The notes under the pieces are model-generated. The model searched no databases. It saw nothing but the letters and a program-made list of their open reading frames with translations, and had not been told where the DNA came from. Positions 1 through 9,052 of a DNA stretch of 64,000 nt are shown here, piece after piece (the first letter of the stretch is position 1; every line of letters begins with the position of its first letter). The stretch comes from Dorea sp. 5-2 (GTDB lineage Bacteria > Bacillota > Clostridia > Lachnospirales > Lachnospiraceae). Both the position numbers and the translations under genes were made by a program. The stretch lies in contig NZ_KE159715.1 of NCBI RefSeq assembly GCF_000403455.2, forward strand, positions 545,929-609,928, in the 5' to 3' direction.

Positions 1-1
1 C

Positions 2-1090
2 CTGACCGAATATTTTGACGTGGAGTACGGGCTTGGCGGCACTTGTGCCCAGGGGGCGGCTGCACTGGGAAGCATAGGGGTCCCGGTATTGGTACATATC
101 ACGGATTGTTCCAGGAATGTACTGGATCAGATGTCCGGCAGACCAATCGAGGCGGTGAAGGAGGGCAGAGTAGTCCCCGTGGAGGAATGTGTATCGCAGG
201 AAGAGGCTTTACAGCATTTCATCGTACAGTATTCGAAAGACGATGTGATCCGGGCAGCGGGAAAGGAATACAAGGTAAAGCTGTCCAACCGGCTGATCAT
301 GGGATATGACAAGATACATAAGGTCCTGCCTGTGAAAGAGGATTTCCTTTCATACTGTGAAAAGAATGCCGGCAGTCTGTGCTCTTATGATATCTCAGGA
401 TTCAACGCAGTCATAGAAAAAGATATTATGAAGGAGAGGTTAGAGAGGCTCGTTGCACATTATAAAGCGGTTAAGGTGGAGAATCCGGATTGCAGGATTT
501 ATTTTGAGAGCGCACATTTTATCAACAATGAGATAAGAGAGTATACGTATCAGACGCTTTCCGGCGTGGTCGATCTTATGGGAATGAATGAGGAGGAGCT
601 GGAAGATCTTACCAGGACCAGGGGGCATGCGATAGACAAAGGCAGCCTGATGTCTGTTCTTGGGGGTCTGGAGGAGTTGGCAGAAGTATATCCGGTCCAT
701 GGTTTTGTCGTACATAGTAAGGACTATGCGTTGTATTTTGGCAAGGATATGCCGGGGATAGACATAGAGCAGGGGCTTACGATGGGCAATCTGTTGTCAG
801 GGACCAGGGCAAGAACCGGAAGATATGGAAGTCTTTGCGACTGTGAGGAGACGCTGGGGCTTGCACTGAGCAGTGCGGGGCTTGCATTTGCAAAGGAGCT
901 GGAGAACTATCATTCCGAATATAAGACAGTGTTGGTTCCGTCAAGATATCTGGAGATGCCGAAGACCACCATAGGGTTGGGGGATTCCTTTGTTGCAGGA
1001 ATGCAGATGTGTTTCATTCCGGCGAATGCCGGCGCCATGAAGCCTGCTGCAGATGAAGATAAAAAGAATATTAAGAGAAGGAAAGGGTAA
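2..1090 (+). CDS. ADP-dependent phosphofructokinase/glucokinase family protein (5' end outside window)
   Basis: The reading frame is open from base 2, so the gene starts to the left of the window. Visible are an N-terminal GLGGT segment, a central FES-x(18)-DLMGMNEEEL stretch like the metal-binding NxxE region of ADP-dependent sugar kinases, and a C-terminal GLGDSF motif containing the expected catalytic Asp. The family phosphorylates glucose or fructose-6-phosphate with ADP instead of ATP and is best known from archaea; bacterial homologues exist. The true substrate cannot be read from sequence. It lies 5 bp upstream of an iron alcohol dehydrogenase and is probably co-transcribed with it. 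A ribokinase/PfkB-like sugar kinase is the alternative, but the NEEE block favours the ADP-dependent family. Confidence 0.72.
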   Translation: MTEYFDVEYGLGGTCAQGAAALGSIGVPVLVHITDCSRNVLDQMSGRPIEAVKEGRVVPVEECVSQEEALQHFIVQYSKDDVIRAAGKEYKVKLSNRLIMGYDKIHKVLPVKEDFLSYCEKNAGSLCSYDISGFNAVIEKDIMKERLERLVAHYKAVKVENPDCRIYFESAHFINNEIREYTYQTLSGVVDLMGMNEEELEDLTRTRGHAIDKGSLMSVLGGLEELAEVYPVHGFVVHSKDYALYFGKDMPGIDIEQGLTMGNLLSGTRARTGRYGSLCDCEETLGLALSSAGLAFAKELENYHSEYKTVLVPSRYLEMPKTTIGLGDSFVAGMQMCFIPANAGAMKPAADEDKKNIKRRKG

Positions 1091-1095
1091 GAATT

Positions 1096-2274
1096 ATGCA
1101 TAATTTTGAATATTATACGCCTACCAGAGTTGTATTTGGCAAGGCGGCGGAGAAGGAAGCAGGAAGATTGGTGAAAGAGCAGAACTGTAAAAAGGTGTTG
1201 CTGCATTACGGAGGAAACAGTGCGAAAGAGTCAGGATTACTGGACAGAGTGTGCAGGTCGCTGGAAGAAGAAGGGATTGCCTATGTGCTGCTTGGCGGAG
1301 TCGTGCCGAATCCCCATCTGTCCCTGGTGAGAGAAGGCGTCGAGCTGTGTAAGAAAGAGGGAGTGGATTTCATCCTTGCAGTTGGCGGCGGCAGCGTTAT
1401 TGATTCGTCAAAAGCGATCGGGTACGGGGCTGCAAATGAGGGGGATGTGTGGGATTTCTATGACGGCAGGCGCGAGCCAAAAGCATGCCTTCCCATCGGA
1501 ACCATACTCACGATCGCGGCGGCAGGGAGTGAGATGAGCGATTCTTCTGTTATTACCAATGAGGATGGCTGGCTGAAACGCGGATACAGCAATGACAAAT
1601 GCCGATGCCGATTCGCGGTGATGAATCCGGAGCTGACTTATACGCTGTCGGATTACCAGACGCAGTGCGGCTGTGTGGATATTCTCATGCATACGATGGA
1701 ACGCTATCTGAACCATGGGGAGAACATGGAGATGACGGACGGTATCAGTGAAGCATTGATGCGCACGGTGATCAAGAATGCAAGGATCCTGAAGGAAGAT
1801 CCGCGGAATTATGAGGCGCGCGCAGAAGTGATGTGGGCGGGAAGCCTGTCTCATAACGGACTCACCGGGTGCGGAACAGACGGCGGAGACTGGGCGTCTC
1901 ATCAGATCGAACATGAATTAGGCGGTATGTTCGATGTGGCTCACGGTGCGGGACTGGCGGCAGTCTGGGGAAGCTGGGCGAGATATGTCTATCGGGACAG
2001 CATAGATCGTTTTGTACGGTTTGCCGAGAATGTAATGCAGATCCCGCACGGAGAGGAGAAAGAGCAGACTGCGCTTAAGGGCATAGCCGCAATGGAAGAA
2101 TTCTATCGTTCCGTAGATATGCCGACATCTATCAAGGCGCTTGGCGTAGAGGTCACAGATGCGCAGATCGAAGAACTTGCCGAGAAATGCACCTTCTTCG
2201 GCAGACGCACGGTAGGGTGTGTAAAGGCATTGGGGAAAGAGGATATCATGAGGATCTATGAAGCGGCGCGCTAG
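1096..2274 (+). CDS. Iron-containing alcohol dehydrogenase (butanol dehydrogenase/YqhD type)
   Basis: A 392-residue group III alcohol dehydrogenase, normal length for the family, which reduces aldehydes to alcohols with NAD(P)H in the cytosol. The nucleotide-binding segment GGGSVIDSSKAIG is near residue 97. Metal ligands are expected at D..H in CGCVDILMHTMER (about 195-205) and at the two His of SHQIEHELGG and DVAHGAG (about 265-285). The start ATG directly follows the sugar-kinase stop, so the two genes form an operon. The order sugar kinase plus dehydrogenase suggests catabolism of a sugar or aldehyde. Substrate is unknown. Confidence 0.9.
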   Translation: MHNFEYYTPTRVVFGKAAEKEAGRLVKEQNCKKVLLHYGGNSAKESGLLDRVCRSLEEEGIAYVLLGGVVPNPHLSLVREGVELCKKEGVDFILAVGGGSVIDSSKAIGYGAANEGDVWDFYDGRREPKACLPIGTILTIAAAGSEMSDSSVITNEDGWLKRGYSNDKCRCRFAVMNPELTYTLSDYQTQCGCVDILMHTMERYLNHGENMEMTDGISEALMRTVIKNARILKEDPRNYEARAEVMWAGSLSHNGLTGCGTDGGDWASHQIEHELGGMFDVAHGAGLAAVWGSWARYVYRDSIDRFVRFAENVMQIPHGEEKEQTALKGIAAMEEFYRSVDMPTSIKALGVEVTDAQIEELAEKCTFFGRRTVGCVKALGKEDIMRIYEAAR

Positions 2275-2367
2275 ACCTTGAAATGTAGATGGAACTTTGG
2301 GGGTTTTCGGCAGAGGAAAAGTATGGTATAACAAGATATACAAGAAGGAAAGGCGGAAGACATAATT

Positions 2368-2907
2368 ATGAGTGATGAAGTAAAACGCGTAGGGAGAGAA
2401 CTGGTTTATCAGGGAACCATTCTGGAAGTATATAAGGACCATATGGAATTTAGCAACGGGAATACCGCAAAGTGGGATTTTATCCGTCATGACGGAGCGG
2501 CTGCCGTTGTGCCGGTCATGGAAGACGGCAGGATCTTGATGGTCAGCCAGTACCGCAATGCATTGGAGCGCATGACTCTTGAGATCCCGGCGGGAAAGCT
2601 TGATCAGCCCGGTGAACCGGGAATAGAATGTGCGCGAAGAGAACTGGAAGAGGAGACGGGATACCGGTCGGAGGAACTGGAGTGGCTTCTTTCATTGCGT
2701 ACAACGGTGGCTTTCTGTAATGAGAAGATAGAGATTTTTGTTGCGAGGAATCTGATCCCTTCCTGCCAGCATCTGGATGAGGATGAATTTGTTGACGTAA
2801 AAGCATATACATTAGAAGAACTGAAAGAGATGATCTTCTCAGGAAAGATCGAGGATTCCAAGACGATCGCCGCGATCCTGGCTTATGAATCCCGTTATGT
2901 GCGGTGA
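2368..2907 (+). CDS. Nudix hydrolase, ADP-ribose pyrophosphatase-like
   Basis: A 179-residue protein with a Nudix box at about residues 76-99 ending in RELEEETGY, with one extra residue in the first half of the box. The N-terminal beta-rich segment followed by a C-terminal helix matches ADP-ribose pyrophosphatases of the NudF/YqkG group, which split ADP-ribose to AMP and ribose-5-phosphate using Mg2+. It stands alone after a 93-bp gap from the dehydrogenase and precedes spoIIM. Other nucleoside-diphosphate-X substrates are possible. Confidence 0.88.
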   Translation: MSDEVKRVGRELVYQGTILEVYKDHMEFSNGNTAKWDFIRHDGAAAVVPVMEDGRILMVSQYRNALERMTLEIPAGKLDQPGEPGIECARRELEEETGYRSEELEWLLSLRTTVAFCNEKIEIFVARNLIPSCQHLDEDEFVDVKAYTLEELKEMIFSGKIEDSKTIAAILAYESRYVR

Positions 2908-2940
2908 CGGAGATTTGCTCTTAATTGTTTGATATGGATA

Positions 2941-2968
2941 GAATAAAATAGATTACCCAGCATATAAT
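2941..2968 (+). promoter_or_regulatory. Possible sigma-E-like promoter for spoIIM
   Basis: GAATAAA (2941-2947), 13 bp, then CATATAAT (2961-2968) resembles the sporulation sigma-E pattern (G.ATA.. and CATA...T). spoIIM is a sigma-E gene in Bacillus subtilis. No good sigma-A -35 is present at 17 bp. The assignment is by eye only. Confidence 0.35.
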
Positions 2969-2997
2969 GAAGTATCTTGACAAAGGGAGGAATTGTT

Positions 2998-3537
2998 GTG
3001 AAGATACAGGAGAATCGGAGATTTCTGGCTCTGTTTTGTATGTTGGGTTTTTTGATCGGAATCATTTATGCGAATCTGATGTCAAAAGACCATATTGCGT
3101 CAATGGGTATTTTTAATGAATTTTTCCTGAACCAATACAGCCAGGAAGAGATCAATATGCCGGAATACCTGTGGTATATTGTAAGGATCCGGGTCATGCC
3201 GGCAATACTGGTTGCGGCGCTTGGATGTACGAAGCTTCGAAGAGGAGTGGTAGCGGGTTTCCTGATCTGGACAGGCTTCTGCGGTGGGATGATCATGACG
3301 GCAGCAGTTCTTAAGATGGGGATCAAGGGGCTGATCCTGTGCCTGATCGCGCTCGCACCGCATCTGGTATTCTATATCGCAGGATATCTGATCCTGCTGT
3401 GGTATCTCTTTACCTATCCGGATTCACAATGGAATCTGTCTAAGATGGTCAGTACGGCATTGTTCCTTGCCGTAGGAGTCCTCCTGGAGTGTTACGTCAA
3501 CCCCATTATCATGGAACTCTTCTTGAAGACCCTCTGA
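2998..3537 (+). CDS. spoIIM: Stage II sporulation protein M
   Basis: About 179 residues with four to five hydrophobic membrane spans. It starts at GTG 2998, chosen because AGGGAGG sits 7 bp upstream; an upstream TTG at 2977 has no ribosome site. SpoIIM, with SpoIID and SpoIIP, drives peptidoglycan remodelling during engulfment of the forespore and acts in the mother-cell membrane. The pattern of FLIG..YANL near the N-terminus and helical membrane segments to the C-terminus fits the family. Its 3' end overlaps the convergent lipoprotein gene by 46 bp. Confidence 0.8.
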   Translation: MKIQENRRFLALFCMLGFLIGIIYANLMSKDHIASMGIFNEFFLNQYSQEEINMPEYLWYIVRIRVMPAILVAALGCTKLRRGVVAGFLIWTGFCGGMIMTAAVLKMGIKGLILCLIALAPHLVFYIAGYLILLWYLFTYPDSQWNLSKMVSTALFLAVGVLLECYVNPIIMELFLKTL

Positions 3538-4247
3538 TCCTCTGGCAGCTGAAAGGCGGCGATCCTGGCACATAATTGACAGTATTGATCATGTATAAAA
3601 TGATACAATCCCGGGCATACGCTTTTCAGTCTGTCCGGATCAATGATATACTGCCAGAACCCTTCGGCAAAGAATTCCAATGCATCTCTTATACAAGAGG
3701 AACCATAAGAACGGATAAAGACGTCGCCTTCTGCTGCATAGACTGCGGCGAATGCTTCCGAGTAAGAAGGAAGTCCCACATAATAATCGAACCAGTGCCC
3801 GATCTCATGGAGGGGAGACTCATAGGCGGCGCTTCGTCTTGCTTCGATCAGGATCCGCTGTTCTTCATAGTTTGTCGTCGCCATGACCTGGCTGAATTGC
3901 CCTTTATAGTAAGTCTCGCCGATATTTATGTCCGTTACATAGATCGACCAGCTATCCTGGACGAACGCATTGTGAAGATTCGCCGGAAGGAGGGAGAGCT
4001 GCTGGTTCACGATATCTATGAGGGCGTCGTCCACATTGCCGTCTTTCTGGCATTGGATATAAGATATGGATCCGGGGTCCCCGGCAGAAGGCTCGCTTGC
4101 GGCTGGAACTTCTTTTGCCGGTATTTTGGCGGCAGTGACCGTGGATTCTTTCGATGTCTTTTGTATCATGACCTTCTGGCATCCGGCGGTGCAAAGGATT
4201 ACGGCAAATAGGATCAGGAATAATGTCAGTCTTTTTTTCATTCGCAT
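3492..4247 (-). CDS. Lethal-factor/PPEP-like zinc metallopeptidase lipoprotein
   Basis: A 251-residue protein with a lipoprotein signal (charged MRMKKR, hydrophobic core, Cys23 in a TAGC lipobox) and a Ser/Pro/Ala-rich spacer to about residue 60. HEIGH at 147-151 is a zinc-peptidase motif. Downstream Tyr181 and EFFAE (191-195) match the third ligand arrangement of the anthrax lethal factor-like (ATLF) family, which includes the Pro-Pro endopeptidases of Clostridia. It would be anchored outside the cell and cleave surface or extracellular proteins. GGAG lies 11 bp before the start. The family assignment is from motif spacing only. Confidence 0.65.
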   Translation of the reverse strand: MRMKKRLTLFLILFAVILCTAGCQKVMIQKTSKESTVTAAKIPAKEVPAASEPSAGDPGSISYIQCQKDGNVDDALIDIVNQQLSLLPANLHNAFVQDSWSIYVTDINIGETYYKGQFSQVMATTNYEEQRILIEARRSAAYESPLHEIGHWFDYYVGLPSYSEAFAAVYAAEGDVFIRSYGSSCIRDALEFFAEGFWQYIIDPDRLKSVCPGLYHFIHDQYCQLCARIAAFQLPEDQRVFKKSSMIMGLT

Positions 4248-4318
4248 TTCAAGAAAATCTCCTTTATTTATTCGAATATTATTTTAAAGAAATTTATCTG
4301 TTGTGTCCAGTATAAATA

Positions 4319-5644
4319 TTATCTTTTTTTGTGCAGATAATATTCTAAGTATACAAGGCAGAACAAGAAGACGCAGATCTGGCTTGCAAGGAGCCCCCAC
4401 AGATAGCCTTTGATACCTATGGCAGGGATCAGAAAGAATACGGCGGCGATCCGGATACTCAGGCTGGCGGAATTGATGCAGAAGGACAGCGTTGTCTTTC
4501 CGATGCCGTTGATCGTACTGATCAGCGTGTGGTTCGTGTACAGGAACGGGCAGATCCATGCAAGAGTGATGATGTAATCGCCTGCCGCCGGACTGTGAAA
4601 TAAGATGGCGCCGATCCATTTTCCGAAGCATAACAGGCTCACGCAGCAGATGCTGCCCAGAAAAATGCAGGAATAGGTTACCTTATGTATCAGATCGGTC
4701 AATTCATGCCGGCGGTCGAGAGCCTGTATCTCCGCTACCGCAGGAAGGAGCATGGTCGATACGGAGTTGGTGATGGCGGAGGGAAAGAGAATACAAGGCA
4801 GCGCCATACCGGTCAAGACACCGTAAGTGCCGAGAGACTGGGACAGAGACATGCCAAAAGCCTGCAATTTAACCGGGATCGATACTGCCTCTACACTTTG
4901 CAGGAGATTCAGCAGTACACGGCTTGCCGTAAGCGGTATGGAGAGGGAAAGCAGTTCGCGGGCATGCCTGAGACATCCGTGAAGAGGTATTCTTGATAAG
5001 ATCCTGCCATATCCTTTCCCAAGCAGGGCGCGCAGGACGAAGAGAGAAGAGATACATTCTCCTGCGACCAGACCGGCAACGGCGATGGAGATGCCGAATT
5101 GGATCCCGTGCCTAAGTCCATATAAATAGAGCAGAAAGACGCTTAAGATCCGCGCCGTCTGTTCCAGAAATTGAGAGACGGCAGGAATCCCCGTCTGCTT
5201 TAGTCCGAAATAATATCCGCAGATACAGCTGTGAACCGACGCGAACGGAAAGGCATAGGAGAGGATGACAAGCAGCCCGGCACAGCGTGGTTCGTGTAAA
5301 AAATGTTCGGATATGAAGACCGAGTATTTCTGTAAGAGTAAGATTACCAATACAGAAATAGTGACGGTGAGGGTGAGAGCAGTATATAGAAGCTCTTTTG
5401 CCTCTTTTTGGTTTCCCTTTGTTGTGCGTGTGGCGACACAGCGCGACAGCGCAAGTTCGATGCCTGCCGATGTGAGGGAGAAGCATAAGGCGTAGACCGG
5501 AAAGATAAGCTGATATAGTCCGACTCCTTCCTCTCCGAAGGTGTGGCTTAGAAAGATGCGATAGAAGAATCCCATGAACCGGGTAGCGAATCCGGTAAAT
5601 GTTAAGATAAAAGTACCTTTGATGATTGCTTGCTTGCGAGACAT
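4319..5644 (-). CDS. Polysaccharide flippase/SpoVB-like MVF-family membrane protein
   Basis: A 441-residue integral membrane protein with about 12 hydrophobic spans, beginning MSRKQAIIKGTFILT and followed by FATRFMGFFYRIFLS, the standard opening of the SpoVB/MurJ-related polysaccharide transport family. Members move lipid-linked cell-wall precursors across the membrane; SpoVB is needed for spore cortex. Clostridia have several paralogues, so spoVB itself cannot be assigned with certainty. It is convergent with nothing and divergent from the iscR operon, whose promoter lies about 50 bp upstream of its start. Confidence 0.82.
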   Translation of the reverse strand: MSRKQAIIKGTFILTFTGFATRFMGFFYRIFLSHTFGEEGVGLYQLIFPVYALCFSLTSAGIELALSRCVATRTTKGNQKEAKELLYTALTLTVTISVLVILLLQKYSVFISEHFLHEPRCAGLLVILSYAFPFASVHSCICGYYFGLKQTGIPAVSQFLEQTARILSVFLLYLYGLRHGIQFGISIAVAGLVAGECISSLFVLRALLGKGYGRILSRIPLHGCLRHARELLSLSIPLTASRVLLNLLQSVEAVSIPVKLQAFGMSLSQSLGTYGVLTGMALPCILFPSAITNSVSTMLLPAVAEIQALDRRHELTDLIHKVTYSCIFLGSICCVSLLCFGKWIGAILFHSPAAGDYIITLAWICPFLYTNHTLISTINGIGKTTLSFCINSASLSIRIAAVFFLIPAIGIKGYLWGLLASQICVFLFCLVYLEYYLHKKR

Positions 5645-5691
5645 AGTGTACTCCTGGTTGGTATTTATTTATACATATTCAAAAAGACGGC

Positions 5692-5720
5692 TTGACAGAA
5701 CAAAAAAGCAGTGCTATTCT
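5692..5720 (+). promoter_or_regulatory. Sigma-A promoter of the iscR operon
   Basis: Perfect -35 TTGACA (5692-5697), 17-bp spacer and -10 TATTCT (5715-5720), 54 bp before the GTG start of the Rrf2 regulator. Confidence 0.75.
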
Positions 5721-5724
5721 AACA

Positions 5725-5752
5725 TAGGAAAATATCCTAGTAATTTGCTAGG
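5725..5752 (+). promoter_or_regulatory. Candidate Rrf2/IscR operator just downstream of the -10
   Basis: Two overlapping inverted repeats: TAGGA (5725-5729) with TCCTA (5735-5739), and CCTAG (5736-5740) with CTAGG (5748-5752). The position across the expected transcription start fits autorepression by the encoded Rrf2 protein. Binding is inferred. Confidence 0.5.
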
Positions 5753-5774
5753 GATTAGAGGAGAAGGTGAGTAT

Positions 5775-6233
5775 GTGAAACTCTCTACGAAGGGAAGATA
5801 CGGGCTTCGGGCAATGATCGACCTTGCCAGGTACAGTGAAGAAGAGCCGGTATCCATCAGCAGTATCGCAGCGAGACAGGATATCTCGGAGCGGTATCTG
5901 GAGCAGCTAATGGGGCTTTTGAGGAAAGCAGGGCTTGTGCAGAGTATCCGCGGCGCGACAGGCGGTTATATATTGACAAGAAGTGCGGGCGAGATCTCCG
6001 TGGGAGACGTGCTGCGCGCGTTGGAAGGGAGCCTTGAGCCGGTTAAATGCGCGGCTTTTTATTCCGAAAAGGGTTGTACGGCGTCGGGTGGATGCGTGAC
6101 AAAGTATGTATGGCAGAAGATCAATGAGAGCATCAATGAGACCGTAGATAAGATGATGTTGGACGAACTGGTTCGGGAGAGCAGGATCATGAATCCGGAG
6201 GGTGAGCTTGAGAATCCGGAATGTAATGCATAG
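5775..6233 (+). CDS. iscR: Rrf2-family [Fe-S] transcriptional regulator (IscR-like)
   Basis: A 152-residue protein starting at GTG 5775 (VKLSTKGRYGLRAMIDLA, the standard Rrf2 opening). A winged helix-turn-helix occupies residues 1-65. Three Cys near residue 90-106 (spacing 8 and 5 residues) are those that bind an iron-sulfur cluster in IscR. It likely senses cluster supply and represses its own operon with nifS, nifU and mnmA, the next gene starting 36 bp downstream. A longer in-frame upstream extension is unlikely because it crosses the promoter. Confidence 0.9.
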   Translation: MKLSTKGRYGLRAMIDLARYSEEEPVSISSIAARQDISERYLEQLMGLLRKAGLVQSIRGATGGYILTRSAGEISVGDVLRALEGSLEPVKCAAFYSEKGCTASGGCVTKYVWQKINESINETVDKMMLDELVRESRIMNPEGELENPECNA

Positions 6234-6269
6234 ATGGAAGATCAGACGAGTGACAGGAGGAGAAAAGAG

Positions 6270-7457
6270 ATGAAGAAAATGATTTATCTGGATAATGCGG
6301 CAACAACGAAGACCGCTTCGGAGGTAGTCGAGGCAATGCTTCCGTATTTTACGGAGAAGTACGGCAACCCATCCAGTGTATATAGTTTCGCGTCGGGGAA
6401 CAAGGAGGCGATCAGCGAACAGAGAGATGTGATCGCTGAGGCGCTGGGAGCGAAGGGGAATGAGATTTATTTTACTGCGGGAGGCTCAGAGTCAGATAAC
6501 TGGGCGCTTAAGGCTGCGGCAGAGGCGTACGGCGATAAAGGAAACCACATTATTACGACGAAGATCGAACACCACGCTATCCTTCATACGGCGGAGTATC
6601 TGGAGAAAAGAGGATTCGAGGTGACGTATCTGGACGTGGATGAAGACGGCAAGGTATCGCTTGAGGATCTGAAAAAGGCGATCCGTCCTTCCACGATCCT
6701 GATCTCGGTCATGTATGCGAATAATGAGATCGGGACCATCCAGCCGATCCGGGAGATCGGAGAGATTGCCCATGAGAATGGGATTCTTTTCCATACGGAT
6801 GCGGTTCAGGCATTTGGGCAAGTACCGATCCAGGTGGATGAATGCCACATTGATATGCTGAGCGCCAGCGGACATAAGCTGAACGGGCCGAAGGGCATCG
6901 GATTCTTATATATCCGCAGGGGCGTCAAGATCCGTTCTTTCGTGCATGGCGGAGCGCAGGAGAGAAAGCGCCGCGCAGGTACGGAGAATGTCCCGGGGAT
7001 CATAGGGCTTGGAACGGCGGTTCGGCGCGCGGCGGCTACGATGGAAGAACGGGGGAAGAAGGAGAGTCGTCTGAGGGATCATATGATCTCCCGGATCATG
7101 GAAGAGATCCCATATTGCCGTCTGAACGGGCATAAGGCAGACCGGCTTCCGAATAATGTGAATGTAAGTTTTCAGTTCGTGGAAGGCGAGTCTCTTCTGA
7201 TCATGCTTGACGGCAAGGGGATCTGTGCTTCTAGTGGATCGGCGTGTACGTCCGGATCGTTGGATCCATCCCATGTGCTGCTTGCCATCGGGCTTCCCCA
7301 TGAGATCGCCCACGGCTCGCTTCGGATGACGTTGGGAGAAGAGACGACGGAGGAAGAGATCGACTATGTGGTTGACTGTTTGAAGGAGATCGTGGGCAGG
7401 CTTCGGGATATGTCGCCGCTTTATGAGGATTTTCTTAAGAAGAAAGGAGAAATTTAA
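6270..7457 (+). CDS. nifS: Cysteine desulfurase, NifS/IscS type
   Basis: About 395 residues from ATG 6270, preceded at 9 bp by AGGAGG. A pyridoxal-phosphate enzyme that releases sulfur from cysteine as an enzyme persulfide for iron-sulfur cluster and thio-tRNA synthesis. It shows YLDNAATT at the N-terminus, the PLP lysine in SASGHKLNGPKG (about residue 200) and the catalytic Cys loop in SSGSACTSGS (about 325). The scaffold gene follows 2 bp later and mnmA after that, which defines its sulfur acceptors. Confidence 0.95.
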   Translation: MKKMIYLDNAATTKTASEVVEAMLPYFTEKYGNPSSVYSFASGNKEAISEQRDVIAEALGAKGNEIYFTAGGSESDNWALKAAAEAYGDKGNHIITTKIEHHAILHTAEYLEKRGFEVTYLDVDEDGKVSLEDLKKAIRPSTILISVMYANNEIGTIQPIREIGEIAHENGILFHTDAVQAFGQVPIQVDECHIDMLSASGHKLNGPKGIGFLYIRRGVKIRSFVHGGAQERKRRAGTENVPGIIGLGTAVRRAAATMEERGKKESRLRDHMISRIMEEIPYCRLNGHKADRLPNNVNVSFQFVEGESLLIMLDGKGICASSGSACTSGSLDPSHVLLAIGLPHEIAHGSLRMTLGEETTEEEIDYVVDCLKEIVGRLRDMSPLYEDFLKKKGEI

Positions 7458-7459
7458 GA

Positions 7460-7903
7460 ATGTATACAGAAAAAGTAATGGACCATTTCCAACATCCAAG
7501 GAATGTAGGAGAGATTGCGGACGCCAGCGGAGTAGGGACGGTAGGAAATGCGAAATGCGGCGATATCATGCGTATTTACCTGGATATTGACGACAGTCAG
7601 ATCATCCGCGACGTGAAGTTTAAGACTTTTGGGTGCGGCGCCGCCGTTGCAACGAGCAGCATGGCAACAGAGCTTGTAAAGGGCAGATCCATCTACGATG
7701 CGCTGCAGGTGACGAATAAGGCTGTTATGGAGGCGTTAGACGGGCTGCCGCCGGTGAAGGTGCACTGTTCCTTGCTGGCAGAGGAAGCGATCCATGCGGC
7801 ACTGTGGGATTATGCAGAGAAAAATGATATCAAGATCGAGGGGCTTGAGAAGCCGAAGTCTGATATCCACGAAGGCGAGGAAGAGGAAGAAGAGGAATAT
7901 TAG
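7460..7903 (+). CDS. nifU: Iron-sulfur cluster scaffold, NifU/IscU N-terminal type
   Basis: A 147-residue IscU-like scaffold with the three conserved Cys in NAKCGD, FGCGAA and VHCSLLAEE, on which clusters are assembled with sulfur from the upstream desulfurase. The usual Asp next to the first Cys is present (CGD). The C-terminus is an unusually acidic run of Glu that is not part of the fold. It is tightly spaced between nifS and mnmA. Confidence 0.93.
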   Translation: MYTEKVMDHFQHPRNVGEIADASGVGTVGNAKCGDIMRIYLDIDDSQIIRDVKFKTFGCGAAVATSSMATELVKGRSIYDALQVTNKAVMEALDGLPPVKVHCSLLAEEAIHAALWDYAEKNDIKIEGLEKPKSDIHEGEEEEEEEY

Positions 7904-7911
7904 GAGAGAGC

Positions 7912-9021
7912 ATGGATAAGAAAAGGGTTGTGGTCGGGCTGTCCGGAGGGGTAGATTCCTCCGTGGCAGCCTGGCTGTTAAAGGAGCAGGGATATGATGT
8001 GACAGGCGTCACCATGCAGATCTGGCAGGAGGAAGATGAGACCGCGAAGGAAGAGCAGGGCGGATGCTGCGGCATTGGAGCGGTGGAGGATGCAAGAAGA
8101 GTGGCGGCATCCCTTGGGATTCCTTATTATGTGATGAATTTCAGGGCGGAATTCAAGGAGAGCGTGATTGATTATTTTGTAGACGAATATCTTAACGGAC
8201 GGACGCCGAATCCTTGTATTGCCTGTAACCGCTATGTAAAATGGGAGTCGCTTCTTGGGAGGAGCATGAAGATCGGTGCGGATTATATTGCAACCGGGCA
8301 TTATGCCAGGATCGACCGTCTGCCGAATGGAAGATATGCTCTGCGGACCTCTAAGAATCATAACAAAGATCAGACCTATGCGCTCTATAACCTGACGCAG
8401 GAGCAGCTCTCACGCACCTTGATGCCGGTGGGAGAATATACGAAAGATGAGATCCGGAAGCTAGCGGGGGACATCGGGCTTCGGACAGCGGATAAGCCGG
8501 ACAGCCAGGATATCTGTTTTGTGCCGGATGGGGATTATGCGTCTTATATTACGCGGTATGTGGATGTCAGCAGTGAGACGGGCGGGGATCGCAGGTTAGA
8601 ACCAGGGAACTTTATCCTGCGCGACGGTACGGTGGTCGGAAAGCATAAAGGAATCATACATTACACGGTGGGACAGCGCAAAGGATTGGGACTGGCGCTT
8701 GGACATCCGGTATTTGTCCTTGAGATATGTCCCGAGACCAACGAGGTTGTGGTCGGGACTTATGAAGAATCCCTGTCTTATGAAGTAAGGGCGGATCGGG
8801 TGAATTTCATGTCGGTGGAGGATCTTACGGAGGAGAAAAGAGTATGGGCGAAGATTCGTTATAATCATAAGGGCGCCTGGTGCAGGGTAAGGAAGACGGG
8901 GGCGGACGAGATCCTGTGTGTGTTCGAGGAGGCGCAGCGGGCAGTTACCCCGGGACAGGCATTGGTGCTCTATGACGGGGAGTACGTGCTTGGAGGGGGT
9001 ACGATCACCGGAGCAGTGTAA
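7912..9021 (+). CDS. mnmA: tRNA-specific 2-thiouridylase MnmA
   Basis: A 369-residue enzyme that makes 2-thiouridine at wobble position 34 of tRNA Lys, Glu and Gln, using ATP and persulfide sulfur. The ATP-pyrophosphatase loop GLSGGVDSS is at residues 8-16, the first catalytic Cys is in NPCIACNR and the second in [11 protein letters not shown]. Standard length. It is last in the iscR operon, so the desulfurase upstream probably serves it directly. Confidence 0.95.
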   Translation: MDKKRVVVGLSGGVDSSVAAWLLKEQGYDVTGVTMQIWQEEDETAKEEQGGCCGIGAVEDARRVAASLGIPYYVMNFRAEFKESVIDYFVDEYLNGRTPNPCIACNRYVKWESLLGRSMKIGADYIATGHYARIDRLPNGRYALRTSKNHNKDQTYALYNLTQEQLSRTLMPVGEYTKDEIRKLAGDIGLRTADKPDSQDICFVPDGDYASYITRYVDVSSETGGDRRLEPGNFILRDGTVVGKHKGIIHYTVGQRKGLGLALGHPVFVLEICPETNEVVVGTYEESLSYEVRADRVNFMSVEDLTEEKRVWAKIRYNHKGAWCRVRKTGADEILCVFEEAQRAVTPGQALVLYDGEYVLGGGTITGAV

Positions 9022-9052
9022 CGAGTGTAACAGGTTAAGGAGGAATGAGGCA

